The notes beneath the pieces were generated by a model, which worked only from the letters and a program-made list of their open reading frames with translations, did no database searches and was not told the DNA's origin. The position numbers and the translations under genes were made by a program. This document shows, in pieces, positions 36,688 to 46,373 of a DNA stretch of 64,000 nucleotides (positions are counted from its first letter, which is position 1; each line of letters opens with the position of its first letter). This DNA is from Thermococcus sp. CX2 (GTDB lineage Archaea; Methanobacteriota_B; Thermococci; Thermococcales; Thermococcaceae). Where the stretch lies: contig NZ_SNUQ01000002.1 in assembly GCF_012027555.1 (NCBI RefSeq), positions 248,001-312,000 on the forward strand. The letters are read 5' to 3'.

Positions 36688-38394
36688 ATGGAGGTACTCA
36701 GGCACGAAGGTCCCGGAAGGCTGGGCCTCGTTAGATTGGGAGATTACTCCTTTAGAACCCCCGCTTTGGCTGGGGTAGATTTTACCATCTCCCCCTTCAA
36801 CTCCTTCTTCCACCCGAGCGAGCCTGGAGAATACGACTTCAACCTCGCCCCAGCGATACCACTCGGCTTTTACACGCCTTCCGAGGTCATAGAGAAGGCC
36901 ATCGGAAGGCTCTGGAGCGTGAACTACGAAGGCTTCAACGCCTTCTATCTCCCGGCATTAAGGAGAACCGAGTATCTTCCTGAGTTCTTCAAGATAATCG
37001 AGCGGTACAACTTCGAGGCCGTTTATCTGGGCAACTCTAAGATTCTCGTCAAGGAGTACCGCTACTTCGTGAGAATCCTGAGGGAGCTCCGCGAGAGGTT
37101 TCCCAACGTCATGATAATCGCCGATTTGGAGCCCTTCTTCTACCCCTTGGCAGTTTACCTCGGCGTTGATGCGTTCGACACCCGCTCGCTGAAGCTCTAC
37201 GACTTCCACGGTAAGGGATTCACGCAGTACAGCCCCTTCATTTGGAGCGAAGAGGCCAATTCCCTTGACTTCGCCCGTGAGACCATACTGCTCGTTAGAA
37301 AGGCCCTCGAAGAAGGCAAGCTTCGCTATCTGGTTGAGAACCTCTTCCACACCCAGTATCACGCGGGCATACTCAGAATAGCCGACCTTGAGCATCCCGA
37401 TTACCTCGAGAAGTACACACCAATCCAGAAGGAGACGGTCTACTTCATAAGCGACGCCTCTATCAGGCGGCCAGAGGTTAAGCGCTGGCATGCTCGCGTT
37501 GTGGAGAGATTCGTTCCGCCCAAGAACACCGAGTTGCTCCTCCTCTTCCCCTGCTCAGCTAAAAAGCCTTACTCCCACTCGCGCTCCCATACGCTCTACC
37601 GCAAGGCAATGAAAGAAGCCCTAGGCTCTGGCATAGCAAAGGTCCACGAGCTGATTTTAACCTCCCCCTTCGGAGTCGTCCCAAGGGAGTGGGAGTGGCT
37701 GGCCAAGTACGACATAGTCGTCACCGGTCACTGGAGTGAGGAGGAGATCAAGCCAGCGGCAGAGCTGCTCGCGAAGACCCTGGAGAAGTACCCGAAGGAC
37801 GTCCCGATAATAGCCCACCTCGACGAGGCCTACGTCGAGATAGCCAAGATGGCCGCTGAAATGACAGGCAGGGAGATAATCTTCACCGAGGTCGAGAACG
37901 GGACCACGAGCAGGGAGAGTCTGAACTCGCTGAGAGAAACGCTGAGCCAGTTCGACCTTGAGGGAACCAAGGAGGACAGGATCTACCGCTACTTTGAGGG
38001 CATAAGGAAGGTCTTCGACTTCTACTTCGGCGCTGGCGCTGGAGAGGCCGTTCTCCCAGAGAACGGCCAGGTCAAGGGCTCCAAGATGCTCCGCCTCTTC
38101 GTTGACGGCCAGCAGACGGGAACCTACAGGGACGGCGTGATAAGCGTAACGCCCTACGGAATGCAGAGGATATACGATGCCATAAAGTCATACTGGGTAA
38201 AGGTGGACTTCGACCTTCGCGGTGATGTCTTCGCAGTGGGCGTTGGCGAGGCCGATGAGAGAATCCGTCCGGACGACATCGTTGGCATTGTTAGGGACGA
38301 AAGGATCATTGGCGTCGGGAAGGCCGTCCTCAGCGGCGAGGAGATGGTTCGCTCAAAGAAGGGCGTTGCCGTGAAGGTCAGGAAGAGGGCGTAA
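36688..38394 (+). CDS. arcS: archaeosine synthase, alpha subunit
   Basis: Converts preQ0 at position 15 of archaeal tRNA towards archaeosine, the modified guanosine that stabilises the D arm. The 568 residues comprise a degenerate TGT-like N-terminal barrel, the ArcS-specific core with PCSAKKPYSHSRSH (from residue 288), and a C-terminal PUA domain (about 490-565, YWVKVDFDLRGDVFAVGVGEADERIRPDD). The start ATG lies 9 bases after the coiled-coil gene, with a weak ribosome site (TGAGG). Confidence 0.93.
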   Translation: MEVLRHEGPGRLGLVRLGDYSFRTPALAGVDFTISPFNSFFHPSEPGEYDFNLAPAIPLGFYTPSEVIEKAIGRLWSVNYEGFNAFYLPALRRTEYLPEFFKIIERYNFEAVYLGNSKILVKEYRYFVRILRELRERFPNVMIIADLEPFFYPLAVYLGVDAFDTRSLKLYDFHGKGFTQYSPFIWSEEANSLDFARETILLVRKALEEGKLRYLVENLFHTQYHAGILRIADLEHPDYLEKYTPIQKETVYFISDASIRRPEVKRWHARVVERFVPPKNTELLLLFPCSAKKPYSHSRSHTLYRKAMKEALGSGIAKVHELILTSPFGVVPREWEWLAKYDIVVTGHWSEEEIKPAAELLAKTLEKYPKDVPIIAHLDEAYVEIAKMAAEMTGREIIFTEVENGTTSRESLNSLRETLSQFDLEGTKEDRIYRYFEGIRKVFDFYFGAGAGEAVLPENGQVKGSKMLRLFVDGQQTGTYRDGVISVTPYGMQRIYDAIKSYWVKVDFDLRGDVFAVGVGEADERIRPDDIVGIVRDERIIGVGKAVLSGEEMVRSKKGVAVKVRKRA

Positions 38395-38425
38395 CTTCTA
38401 AAAACCCCATTTCTTATCTCCCCAC

Positions 38426-38725
38426 ATGCCCAAGCACTTTAAGAAGGGCGTCAAGAGGGAGCACCACTTTCTCAAAGGCCTTGAAAAGCCCCTCGAAGAG
38501 ATAGCCCAGATTCCCGGAGTTAAGAAGGTGATCCCAGGCAGGATATATGCGAGCGACTCAAGGGGCTTCGAGATAAAGGTCTCGCGGGAAACGACCACCG
38601 GGTTAAAGCTGATAGCGAAGAGCGATGGTTCCGTTCAGGAGGTTTTTCTTGTCGTTGACAAGGCTGACAGGGGGAGGGTCTGGAAGGAAATCGAAAGGCT
38701 GAGTGAGGAGTGGAAGAAGGTTTAA
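38426..38725 (+). CDS. DUF2103 family protein
   Basis: A 99-residue conserved archaeal protein, described in families as a predicted metal-binding protein. It starts MPKHFKKGVKREHHFLKGLE, with a basic N-terminus and two histidines, then a ferredoxin-like GVKKVIPGRIYASDSRGFEIKVS. The function is unknown. It follows arcS by 31 bases and its stop overlaps the stop of the convergent SPOUT gene by 4 bases. Confidence 0.85.
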   Translation: MPKHFKKGVKREHHFLKGLEKPLEEIAQIPGVKKVIPGRIYASDSRGFEIKVSRETTTGLKLIAKSDGSVQEVFLVVDKADRGRVWKEIERLSEEWKKV

Positions 38726-39354
38726 AGCTCCACCTTCCCCTCGAAAAACGCCTCCAGCTCCTCGTCGCTGATGTCCTCGCTTTCCGTGTAGCCGAGCTCT
38801 TTCTTCTGGAGCTCTATGAGGCCAGGTGTTAGCAGGAGCTTTCCGTCGAGCTTCGGCACCGCGTAGTGGAGCGTTATCTCGCTGAACTCATCGAGCCTTA
38901 TCGTCGGGTTCTCCTCGTATTCAATCTCCTCCAGTCTTTTTCCGTCAGCTATGAGCTTCGCGACTATTGCTGCACCGTCGATTGAGTACTGGGGCTTTCC
39001 TATGTGCCTGACCTTCACGCCTTCCATCTTTGATGTTATGAACTCCTTAGTCCTTCCGCGGGGCACGGCATCGCCGAGGATTCCGCCGACGATTATCATA
39101 GTGTCTTCATCTATGTCCTCTGGCTTGAGCTCCTCCTCCGCCTGAAGGTCGAGCACTATGATTTTTGACCTATCGAAGGGGAAGCGCGTAACGCTCTCTG
39201 TTATGACGCTCCCGAGCTTTGCAAGCCTCTCGCGCTCGTCCTTGCGAACGTTGGTGAATATCAGCCTGTCTCCCCACCACTCAGCAACGTGGCTGTACTC
39301 GAGCCAAAGCCACTCGCTTATATCCTCAAGATGTTCAATGATCAGGTATGGCAT
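38722..39354 (-). CDS. SPOUT-type methyltransferase, SFM1-like (PF04252)
   Basis: A 210-residue protein of the SAM-dependent family whose yeast member Sfm1 methylates an arginine of ribosomal protein Rps3; archaeal members were predicted to act on RNA. It has MPYLIIEHLEDISEWLWLEY, the trefoil-knot-type IIVGGILGDAVPRGRTKEF and RHIGKPQYSIDGAAIVAKL. The start is ATG 39354 after GGTGGG; the frame extends further without support. The target in this organism is unknown. Confidence 0.85.
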   Translation of the reverse strand: MPYLIIEHLEDISEWLWLEYSHVAEWWGDRLIFTNVRKDERERLAKLGSVITESVTRFPFDRSKIIVLDLQAEEELKPEDIDEDTMIIVGGILGDAVPRGRTKEFITSKMEGVKVRHIGKPQYSIDGAAIVAKLIADGKRLEEIEYEENPTIRLDEFSEITLHYAVPKLDGKLLLTPGLIELQKKELGYTESEDISDEELEAFFEGKVEL

Positions 39355-39453
39355 TTTTCCCACCAGCCACGCTAAGGCCGAGCCTCTTAAAAGCATTGCC
39401 GATGTCCCAGGATGCCCAAAAAGTGTTTTAAGTGCTCCCACTTACCAGCTTCT

Positions 39454-40053
39454 ATGAGCTTTAAGGAGAAGTACGCCAAGCTCGGCAAACGCTACAACCT
39501 GCTGGAAAAGCCCCTCGATAGGTTCTTCTGTCCCCTGCGAAAGAAGGCGGCAAGCTTTGTGCGAGGCAAAACCCTGGAAATCGGCGTTGGCGTGGGCAAG
39601 ATGCTCCCCTACTATCCAGCGGAGATTGAGCTCCACGCGGTGGATGCGGTTCCCGAGATGGTCGAGATAGCTGAGGAAAAGGCAAAGGAGCTTGGACTGA
39701 ACGCCAAGTTCTATGTTATGGATGCAGAAAAGCTCGAATTCCCGAGCGAAAGCTTTGACACAGTCGTTTCTTCCTTCGTCTTCTGCACGGTACCCAATCC
39801 GGAAAGGGCTATGAGAGAAGTTCACCGCGTCCTCAAGCCAGGTGGAAGAGCGATCTTTCTGGAGCACACGAAGAGCGACTGTAAACTTGTGAACTGGCTC
39901 TTTCTAAAGCCTCTCGACCTCTTTCTTGGCTGGCTCATCGACGACAGCACCCTGAGAGAGACACACGGGCTCGTGAGAGGATACTTTAAGGTTGAGCACG
40001 AGGAGAGCCATTACAGGGGCGTCATCAGGCTCATCGTGGCGAGGAAGAAGTAA
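39454..40053 (+). CDS. class I SAM-dependent methyltransferase
   Basis: 199 residues with motif I LEIGVGVGKMLPYYP, an acidic residue after strand 2 (HAVDAVPEMVEIAEEKA) and the motif PNPERAMREVHRVLKPGGRAIFLEH of the Methyltransf_11 group. It resembles small-molecule, lipid or quinone-type methyltransferases, with unknown substrate. No ribosome site precedes ATG 39454, while GTTTTAAG at about 39424 lies 27 bases before it, which suggests a leaderless mRNA. Confidence 0.85.
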   Translation: MSFKEKYAKLGKRYNLLEKPLDRFFCPLRKKAASFVRGKTLEIGVGVGKMLPYYPAEIELHAVDAVPEMVEIAEEKAKELGLNAKFYVMDAEKLEFPSESFDTVVSSFVFCTVPNPERAMREVHRVLKPGGRAIFLEHTKSDCKLVNWLFLKPLDLFLGWLIDDSTLRETHGLVRGYFKVEHEESHYRGVIRLIVARKK

Positions 40054-40088
40054 AGCTTTTAAATCCCGACCCACTTAGTATTTACCGC

Positions 40089-40166
40089 GCGGTGGTAGTC
40101 TAGCCTGGTCTAGGACACCGGCCTCCCAAGCCGGTGACCCGGGTTCAAATCCCGGCCACCGCACCA
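40089..40166 (+). tRNA. tRNA-Gly (CCC)
   Basis: Acceptor GCGGTGG pairs with CCACCGC, then A and an encoded CCA. The D arm has AGTCTAGCCTGGTCTAGGACA, the anticodon arm is ACCGGCCTCCCAAGCCGGT with anticodon CCC, and the T arm holds GGGTTCAAATCC. GCTTTTAAATCC at about 40055 is the TATA-like promoter. Confidence 0.96.
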
Positions 40167-40169
40167 CCC

Positions 40170-40300
40170 CAAACTTTTGCCGGGCAAAAGTTTGAGCGCT
40201 GGTGGAATGTTTTGGACAGTTTTAAAGTTGCGGTTATCAGCGCGGACATTTCTCTCTGGACTTTTATGAAACATCAAAAGCCTAACTAATCCAGCGCAGA
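40170..40300 (-). repeat. possible degenerate copy C of the dispersed repeat
   Basis: Starts with the perfect hairpin AAACTTTTGCC/GGCAAAAGTTT and, read on the minus strand, ends GTCCAAAACATTCCACCAGCGCT. That corresponds to the right end of copies A and B (GTCAAA...TTTCCGCCAGCGCTT). The rest is too diverged to align by eye. Like copy A, it adjoins a tRNA gene. Confidence 0.35.
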
Positions 40301-40335
40301 GCATAAAAAGAGTTTGAAGAAGCAAAATCTCGGCC

Positions 40336-40761
40336 TCACTTGAGCTTCTCAAGGATTATGGCCGGGCAGACTTTGGTGACACCTTCGAGCCTGCCAATCT
40401 TGTTGGAGATTATCTCGGAGAGGTCTTCTCCGTCTTTGGCCCAGACTTCTGCCATTATCATGTGGTCGCCGCTGGTGAGGTAGACCTCCCTGACGAACTC
40501 GAACTCCTTAAGCTTGTTCGCGACCTCGAATATCTTCTCGGGAAGGGTGTCAACTCCCGTCAGGCTCACGAGGTTATAGCCGAGCTTGGATGGGTCCACC
40601 ACGATGGTGTACTGCCTTATCACTCCTGCTTCCTCGAGGGCCCGCACCCTCTTCCTTACGGCGGTCTCACTGATGCCCAAAACTTTGGCTATCTCCGTGA
40701 AAGGAGTGCGGGCATCTTTGGTGAGCATGTCGATTATAATCTTGTCTCTTTCATCGAGCAT
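40336..40761 (-). CDS. lrpA: Lrp/AsnC-family transcription regulator LrpA
   Basis: 141 residues: N-terminal HTH ([26 protein letters not shown]) and C-terminal RAM/ACT domain ([21 protein letters not shown]). Length and the ending [12 protein letters not shown] match LrpA of Pyrococcus furiosus, a negative autoregulator. GGGTGATG precedes the ATG. The promoter region (40770-40810) contains the AT-rich ACTTAATA stretch expected to bind LrpA itself, but I did not define an operator. Confidence 0.93.
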   Translation of the reverse strand: MLDERDKIIIDMLTKDARTPFTEIAKVLGISETAVRKRVRALEEAGVIRQYTIVVDPSKLGYNLVSLTGVDTLPEKIFEVANKLKEFEFVREVYLTSGDHMIMAEVWAKDGEDLSEIISNKIGRLEGVTKVCPAIILEKLK

Positions 40762-40830
40762 TTTTCATCACCCCTGTCCAATGTTATGCAGACCAAGTAT
40801 ATTAAGTTTTTGAACTTACCGGTTCTAAAG

Positions 40831-42084
40831 TTAAACCTTGAATTTAAGTTTGACAACCACTTCTACGTGGGGTGTATGAGGAAACATATCCAAGCCAACA
40901 GCACTCTCTATGGAGTACTTCGAGAGTAATTTATCCAAGTTCAGCTTGAGAGTCCTCGGATTGCAGGATACGTAAACGATGGTTTGCGGTTCATCCTTTA
41001 AGATTTTCCTAATCAGCTTCGGATGTAAACCTGCCCTTGGCGGATCAAGTATTACTGTGTCGTAGTTTGCCAAGTTCTCGACGTCCTTGTCTTCACCAAC
41101 CCTAAAGATGGCATCAACGTTGTTCAGTTCGGCATTGCGGTTCGCCATTTCCACAGCGAAGGGGTTTATTTCAATGCCCTCCACTTTAAAGTCTCTCTTT
41201 GCAAGGTAAACGCCGAACGTCCCAACACCAGAGTAAAGGTCGAGAACTCTCTCACCTTCAACGGCCTTTTCGACTTCTTTCACAAGATTAACCGCCTGGT
41301 AGCTGTTCGTCTGGAAGAAGCTGTTGGGATGGATGAGGTAAACGACATCGTCGAGCCTCTCGCGTATGAATTCGTTCTTCCAGAATCTCTCCACCTCCCC
41401 ATAGGAAACATCGCTCGGCGTTCTGTTCACACTCCAGTAGATGGAATCGGCGTAGTCGAAGTAGGCCGGAAAATCCTCGGAAAGGCTCCCCTGGCCAGTT
41501 ACGAGGTTCACCATTAGCTCGCCCGTGAACTTACCCTCACGGATGACGATGTAGCGCAGGAAGCCCTTATTCTTGCCTATCTCATAGAGGCTCGGTTTGT
41601 GGTCCTCTATGAACTCCCTGAGTGAGCTGAGGACCCTTCTGCTGGCATCTCCAAAGACGGGACACCCCTCGATGTTCACCACGTCCCACCAGGTGCCGCG
41701 CCTCCTGAAGCCTATACCCCCTGTCGAAATGACAACATCAATGCGGTTTCGATGACCATATATCTCAGGAGATGGTATAACATCAACTTCCATCCCAAGA
41801 ATTTCGGAAAGCTTGTCAGATTTAAACTTGACTTGCTCATCATAGGGCAGATGCTGGAGAAGGCACCCCCCGCAGGTTCCAAAATAAGGACAGACGGGCT
41901 TTCCTCGGATTTCGGAATGTTCAACAATTTCATACTCGGTAGCTATAAGCGTCCGCTTTTTTCTCCGCCACCGCTTGATCTCAACCACATCCCCTGGGGC
42001 AGTGAACGGGACGTGGATTTCCCTATTCCCGAGCTTAACGATGCCGAGTCCTTCCCAGTCCAGCCTCTCAACAAGTCCCTGCAT
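40831..42084 (-). CDS. tRNA (uracil-5-)-methyltransferase, TrmA/RumA-like (U54)
   Basis: A SAM-dependent enzyme making m5U, as shown for the Pyrococcus abyssi U54 tRNA enzyme of this family. 417 residues: a TRAM-like OB domain (1-60), [4Fe-4S] cysteines in CPYFGTCGGCL and EGCPVFG, SAM motif LDLYSGVGTFGVYLA, DPPRAGLHP, and the catalytic cysteine in YVSCNPRTL. The start is ATG 42084 (MQGLVERLDWEG): TTTATAAAG lies about 25 bases upstream, so the mRNA is leaderless, and the frame's extra 17 codons lie in the promoter. Confidence 0.92.
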   Translation of the reverse strand: MQGLVERLDWEGLGIVKLGNREIHVPFTAPGDVVEIKRWRRKKRTLIATEYEIVEHSEIRGKPVCPYFGTCGGCLLQHLPYDEQVKFKSDKLSEILGMEVDVIPSPEIYGHRNRIDVVISTGGIGFRRRGTWWDVVNIEGCPVFGDASRRVLSSLREFIEDHKPSLYEIGKNKGFLRYIVIREGKFTGELMVNLVTGQGSLSEDFPAYFDYADSIYWSVNRTPSDVSYGEVERFWKNEFIRERLDDVVYLIHPNSFFQTNSYQAVNLVKEVEKAVEGERVLDLYSGVGTFGVYLAKRDFKVEGIEINPFAVEMANRNAELNNVDAIFRVGEDKDVENLANYDTVILDPPRAGLHPKLIRKILKDEPQTIVYVSCNPRTLKLNLDKLLSKYSIESAVGLDMFPHTPHVEVVVKLKFKV

Positions 42085-42192
42085 AATTGCCCATTTCGGA
42101 GAGGCTTTATAAACCTGACCTTGAATGAACGTCAAAACCCCCTTCGGAAGGTTTATTTAGGATGAGCGAGTAATAAAATAACGGTGCCGTTG

Positions 42193-42408
42193 ATGTTCGG
42201 CAGGCGTAAGGATGTGGTTTATAAAATCCTCGCCACCAAAAGGGGGGCTGTGGCCCTCCAGAACCTGAGCGAGGAACTTGAGACCCCAATGCCTACGGTT
42301 CTTAAAACCGTAAAACAACTCGAATCTGACGGGCTTGTAGAGATATTCTACGGCCAAGAAAAGGCCTCAATAATGGTCAGGGCAAAAACGCTTGAGGACT
42401 ACATCTGA
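42193..42408 (+). CDS. small winged-helix DNA-binding protein
   Basis: 71 residues starting MFGRRKDVVYKILATKRGAV, with a helix-turn-helix LQNLSEELETPMPTVLKTVKQLESDGLVEI and a short wing (YGQEKASIMVRAK). GGTG lies 6 bases before ATG 42193, and AGGTTTATTTAGG at about 42149 is the TATA box. It lies 62 bases upstream of the MinD-like ATPase gene, which has its own TATA-like site, so the pair may be functionally linked. Confidence 0.8.
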   Translation: MFGRRKDVVYKILATKRGAVALQNLSEELETPMPTVLKTVKQLESDGLVEIFYGQEKASIMVRAKTLEDYI

Positions 42409-42470
42409 GGCTTTTCTTCCAAATCATTATTATCATTTATTATAATTTAAAAACCAGGAGGACTAAGCCA

Positions 42471-43304
42471 ATGGTATCCGTAGTTATCACAGGAAGGGGC
42501 GGGGCTGGAAAAACCACCATGACCGCAAATCTAAGCACCTACTTCGCCAAGAAGAACTACAAAACACTCGTCATAGACGGCGACCTATATCTCCCAAAAC
42601 TCGCGTTCCACTTCGGCATAGACAACCCAATCTACAACCTCCACACCCTGATAAAGAACCCCGAAATGAGAGTTCTCGATGCAGTATACCCAGACGTTAA
42701 AACACATGTGGACGTTCTTCCGGGGAGCTCAAAGCTCTACGACATCCTAGACATAGACCAGAGAAGGCTGAGAGATATCGTGAGGGAAATACAGACGAGA
42801 TATCAAGTCACGGTAATAGATTCGCCCGTTGGAATACCGTTCGACACGATCTCGACCTTCAGACTGGCTCAGTACCAGCTCATCATAGTTGAGATAGAGC
42901 GCTGTCCGATCCACTTCATCCACAGGATGATAGAGAACGAGGTAGTGAAACTAAAGGCCCTTGGAGAGGGCTACGGTCTAAAGGTTGGGATCATACTCAA
43001 CAAGGTCAGGGAATCCTCACCAAATGTCGACGATATAGTAGACTTCCTCGAGTACAGCGTCGAGGTGCCCGTCATTGGGATAGTACCCTACGACCACAAG
43101 GTCCCCGAGGCCACCAACAAGGGGAGGCCCGTCGTTGACTACGCACCTCACTCAAAGGCATCCAAAGCCATAATCGAGGCGGGTGACATCCTGGAAGGGT
43201 GGATATTCGGAGAAAAGAAAAGGGAGAAGCTCCTCCACAAGCTGCACGAGGGCCTACTCTCGCTTCTCCATACGGACAAGGCCTCTGCGGGCAAAAAGCT
43301 CTGA
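42471..43304 (+). CDS. MinD/ParA-family ATPase
   Basis: 277 residues. The P-loop is [10 protein letters not shown] (7-16), a deviant Walker A in which the usual signature lysine is arginine (Arg9). [14 protein letters not shown] is the switch-type motif, and [13 protein letters not shown] the Walker B region. It probably binds ATP and positions or activates another factor, as MinD-type proteins do, but no MinC/E or ParB partner is here. AGGAGGAC precedes the ATG. The 3' end overlaps the convergent pyrE by 51 bases. Confidence 0.88.
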   Translation: MVSVVITGRGGAGKTTMTANLSTYFAKKNYKTLVIDGDLYLPKLAFHFGIDNPIYNLHTLIKNPEMRVLDAVYPDVKTHVDVLPGSSKLYDILDIDQRRLRDIVREIQTRYQVTVIDSPVGIPFDTISTFRLAQYQLIIVEIERCPIHFIHRMIENEVVKLKALGEGYGLKVGIILNKVRESSPNVDDIVDFLEYSVEVPVIGIVPYDHKVPEATNKGRPVVDYAPHSKASKAIIEAGDILEGWIFGEKKREKLLHKLHEGLLSLLHTDKASAGKKL

Positions 43305-43811
43305 TACAGAGACGAGTGGGAGGAAGGTATACTTCTCTTCTATCTTTTCCTTAGCTCCCTCCTCCCTGTCTACTACAACGCTTATCGCAACAACTTCCGC
43401 ACCCTGCTTTTCAAGTATCTCCGCGGCCCTCAGGACACTCCCGCCGGTCGTCGTGACGTCTTCAACGAGGAGGATTCTATCTCCAGGATTGATCTCACCC
43501 TCGATCTGCTTCCCCGTGCCGTGCTCCTTCTTTTTCTTTCTGACGATGATGAGAGGCTTGTCGGTCTCAAGGGCCAGGGCCGTTGCGATGGGAACCGCTC
43601 CAAGCTCTGGACCAGCTATTCTATCGAACTCCAGGCCCATCTCTTCCACCCTGGACTTCATCAGCCGCGCGATGAGCTTCAGAGCCTTCGGGTTCGTTAT
43701 GAGCTTCTTGACGTTTATGTAGTAGTCGCTCTCTTTGCCGGAGGTGAGAACGAAGTGCCCGAAGAGTATTGCCTCCTCCTGGAATATCAGCTCGATGAGC
43801 TCGTCCTTCAT
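43254..43811 (-). CDS. pyrE: orotate phosphoribosyltransferase
   Basis: Converts orotate and PRPP to OMP in pyrimidine synthesis. The 185 residues contain [21 protein letters not shown], the flexible-loop lysines in [21 protein letters not shown], and the PRPP motif [15 protein letters not shown]. The start is ATG 43811 ([10 protein letters not shown]) behind GAGGGTG; the frame runs further upstream without a ribosome site. Confidence 0.95.
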   Translation of the reverse strand: MKDELIELIFQEEAILFGHFVLTSGKESDYYINVKKLITNPKALKLIARLMKSRVEEMGLEFDRIAGPELGAVPIATALALETDKPLIIVRKKKKEHGTGKQIEGEINPGDRILLVEDVTTTGGSVLRAAEILEKQGAEVVAISVVVDREEGAKEKIEEKYTFLPLVSVSELFARRGLVRMEKRE

Positions 43812-43893
43812 TTTGGACACCCTCATGTCAATCATGGCATGAATTCAGCATTAGATAGACACGAACCTTAAAAAGCTTGGCTATTCCGTCAAG

Positions 43894-43925
43894 CCTCGCC
43901 CTTAAGGGCGGGGAGGAAATCAGGT
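43894..43925 (+). mobile_element. solitary IS200/IS605-type right-end-like hairpin
   Basis: CCTCGCCC-TTAA-GGGCGGGG forms an 8-pair hairpin (one U-G pair) followed by AGGAAATCAGG. This layout, a GC-rich hairpin and then GGAGGA-x-x-TCA, is typical of the right ends of IS200/IS605/IS1341 elements and of the 3' end of their TnpB guide RNAs. No tnpA or tnpB frame is nearby, so it would be a solo remnant. It lies between pyrE and the PrsW-like gene. Confidence 0.45.
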
Positions 43926-43953
43926 TAATAAGCGATAAAGGAGAAACTATACC

Positions 43954-44658
43954 ATGCTAGCGGCCGAAAGGGTCATCGAGTACTACTTCGGGGTTGTAGT
44001 GGTGGTTGGTGGTTTAAGCGTTCTCCTCGGCGTAAAGCGCACGCTTAGAACCTGGAGGCGCTTCCCAGAAGTGGGATGGCTTGGCAGGGCCTTTGGGATG
44101 GGACTCTTGGCGTTGATTCTCGCCTCCATTCTTGAGCTTCCGGTTCTCCTTCTCGGAAGTGGGCTAGCTTTGGCGGCAGCCGCTGGTCTCGTCGAGGAGA
44201 GTGTTAAGCTCCTTCCCCTAGCCTTCTTCAGGGATGCCCAAAAATGGGAAAAGTGGAAACTGGTAGCCGGAACAGGCTTATTCCTTGGCTTAATAGAGGG
44301 ATTGGCTTACACCGCTGGGATAATAGCTCTCGGAGAGAGCCTATACTTAGCCGGCGTTAGAGTGGTTCTCGTCGGACTCCACACAGTTTGGGCAGCAGTC
44401 TCGGCCAGTTTTCTCCTGAGTGGGAGCGGATGGAAAAGGTTCAGCGGGCTGGCGTTCTCCATGGCTGCACATGCAGTCTACGATTTGCCCCCGCTGGCGG
44501 CCATCGAAGGCCTGCCTGTTGAGGTTGTTACCTCCTTGGCAGCCATATCTACGGCATTTATGCTCGCCACCGCGGTGATGGCGGAGAAAGCGGCTAAGCT
44601 CGCCACAGGGCTGATCCCAGAGGAAGAAGAGAAAGAGGAACTCACCTCTTTGCCTTGA
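43954..44658 (+). CDS. PrsW-family intramembrane protease-like protein
   Basis: 234 residues with about seven hydrophobic segments. The glutamates of [22 protein letters not shown] and the histidines of [12 protein letters not shown] and AHAVYDLPP match the metal-site pattern of PrsW/CPBP-type intramembrane metalloproteases. The C-terminus is acidic. The ATG has a weak ribosome site (AAAGGAGAAA). The 3' end overlaps the convergent ligase gene by 17 bases. Confidence 0.8.
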   Translation: MLAAERVIEYYFGVVVVVGGLSVLLGVKRTLRTWRRFPEVGWLGRAFGMGLLALILASILELPVLLLGSGLALAAAAGLVEESVKLLPLAFFRDAQKWEKWKLVAGTGLFLGLIEGLAYTAGIIALGESLYLAGVRVVLVGLHTVWAAVSASFLLSGSGWKRFSGLAFSMAAHAVYDLPPLAAIEGLPVEVVTSLAAISTAFMLATAVMAEKAAKLATGLIPEEEEKEELTSLP

Positions 44659-46333
44659 ACCTCTCCTGGAACTCGTAGAGCTGGGCGATGCGCTCCAGGG
44701 TATCGGCCTCTTCTGGACCCTTGTCTTCCCTCAGGGCCACGTAGCGCGGGAAGCGCAAAGCGAAGCCGCTCTCATACTTCGGGCTCTTCTGTATCTCCTG
44801 GTAAGTTACCTCAACGACCACCTTGGGCTCTATCTCGACGTACTTGCCCTCCTCCCTGACTATAAGGGGTTTGAGCATCTTGGTGAACTCGATCAAATCC
44901 TCGTCCGTGAAGCCGCTACCCACTTTTCCAACGGGAACGAAGCGGCCCTGCTCTGGGTCATAGGCGGCAACTAGGAAAGAGCCAAGTACATGGGCACGCC
45001 TTCCCTCGCCCCACTCCGCACCTATAATGACAAGGTCGAGATTCTCCATGGTGGGCTTTATCTTGAGCCACTTCTTGCCCCTGTTTCCGGGCTCATAGAC
45101 GGAATCCAAGCGCTTCGCCATGAGTCCCTCGTGACCGAGCTCAAGGGCCCGCTTGTAGAACTCCTCCGCATCCTCCGGGTTCTTCGTGACGAGCTGCTGG
45201 GCGAGCTTAACCTTCCCACTTTCCTCGACAATTTCCTCGAGCTTGGCTCTCCTCTCGCGGAATTGAACGTCTATAAGCCCTTCTCCGTCAACGTATAGGG
45301 CGTCAAAGAGGTTCAGCTCCAGCGGGATTTTCTCTATCATCTCCTCTATGTTATACTTCCTCCTGAAGCGCCTGAGCACGTACTGGAAGGGCCTTGGACG
45401 GCCGCCTTCCCCGACCGCCACCAGTTCGCCCTCGACTATCGCCTTTTCCGCCTTTATCTGGGACTTTATCGCCTCAACCATCTCTGGGATTGACCGTGTG
45501 ACGTTCTCCAGCCTGCGGGAGTAGACTACAACCTTATCGCCGTCCTTGTGGATCTGAACTCGCGCCCCATCGTACTTTATCTCAAACGCCGCTTCACCGC
45601 CCATCTCGATTAAAGCCTCTTTGACGTTTGCCGCCAGCTGGGCCAGCATTGGCCTTATCGGCTTACCTATCTGGATCTGAACCTTTGAAAGACCCTCGTT
45701 GCCCTCAAGCTTGGATACCTTCGCCACGTAGCCGAAGTCGCTAGTGAGCATGTAGGCGCGCTCAACTAACTCCGCCTTGACCTTGAAGGCCTCGGCTATC
45801 GCATCCCTCAGAATTCCCTCGGCGACACCAGTCCTCATCGTTCCAAGGACAGTTCTGGCCAGATATTTTCCTTCCTCGGCCTCGGCGTCCATGAAGAGGT
45901 TGGCGAGGTATTTTAGCTTCCTGTCCTGGCTCCCCTCGCCGCTCGCCTCGGCTATCTTGACGAAGGTCTTGTAGACGCGCTTTATAGTGAGCGGCTGGGA
46001 GAAGAAGCTCTTCTGCCTCTTTTTCTTCAATGCCAGAGCCACGCTCTCGCCCAGATCACCCGTGTCTTTGACGGAGTTTTCGATTTCCTTCTCCTGGATG
46101 CCAGTGGCCTTAGAAACAGCCTTTATGAGAAGCTTCTCACCGACACCGAGTTCCCGCTCGTCCCAATCCGGAAAGACCTTACCGAGGATAAGGTAGGGGA
46201 CTATCTCAAGGAGCTCCTCATCGGGAACCCTCTTCAGGAAATCGGCCACAAACTTGGTCTTCAGCGTCTTGAGTGTGGTCTTCTCGAGCCTGCGGTAAAG
46301 GTCAGAAAGCTCTCTGTATTTCATGTCTGCCAT
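44642..46333 (-). CDS. lig: ATP-dependent DNA ligase
   Basis: Seals nicks in DNA replication and repair. 563 residues in three parts: N-terminal DNA-binding domain, nucleotidyltransferase domain with the adenylated lysine in [17 protein letters not shown], and an OB domain with [29 protein letters not shown] start at ATG 46333 ([20 protein letters not shown]), which matches the length and start of Thermococcus ligases; the frame continues upstream into the pantoate kinase end. The preceding gene on the strand is pantoate kinase, 40 bases away. Confidence 0.96.
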   Translation of the reverse strand: MADMKYRELSDLYRRLEKTTLKTLKTKFVADFLKRVPDEELLEIVPYLILGKVFPDWDERELGVGEKLLIKAVSKATGIQEKEIENSVKDTGDLGESVALALKKKRQKSFFSQPLTIKRVYKTFVKIAEASGEGSQDRKLKYLANLFMDAEAEEGKYLARTVLGTMRTGVAEGILRDAIAEAFKVKAELVERAYMLTSDFGYVAKVSKLEGNEGLSKVQIQIGKPIRPMLAQLAANVKEALIEMGGEAAFEIKYDGARVQIHKDGDKVVVYSRRLENVTRSIPEMVEAIKSQIKAEKAIVEGELVAVGEGGRPRPFQYVLRRFRRKYNIEEMIEKIPLELNLFDALYVDGEGLIDVQFRERRAKLEEIVEESGKVKLAQQLVTKNPEDAEEFYKRALELGHEGLMAKRLDSVYEPGNRGKKWLKIKPTMENLDLVIIGAEWGEGRRAHVLGSFLVAAYDPEQGRFVPVGKVGSGFTDEDLIEFTKMLKPLIVREEGKYVEIEPKVVVEVTYQEIQKSPKYESGFALRFPRYVALREDKGPEEADTLERIAQLYEFQERFKAKR

Positions 46334-46373
46334 ACTCACCACCGAAGGGAATAGGGCTGAAGAAGATAAAAGT

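Noticed and set aside
40110-40352. An 80-codon minus-strand frame with RDLNPGHRLGRP
   Set aside because: That string is the classic false translation of a tRNA T arm; the frame runs through tRNA-Gly. The plus-strand frames at 55615-55836 and 25596-25787 are of the same kind.
40861-42084. The U54 methyltransferase start at 42135
   Set aside because: The extra 17 codons overlap a clear TATA box (TTTATAAAG) placed for a leaderless start at 42084.
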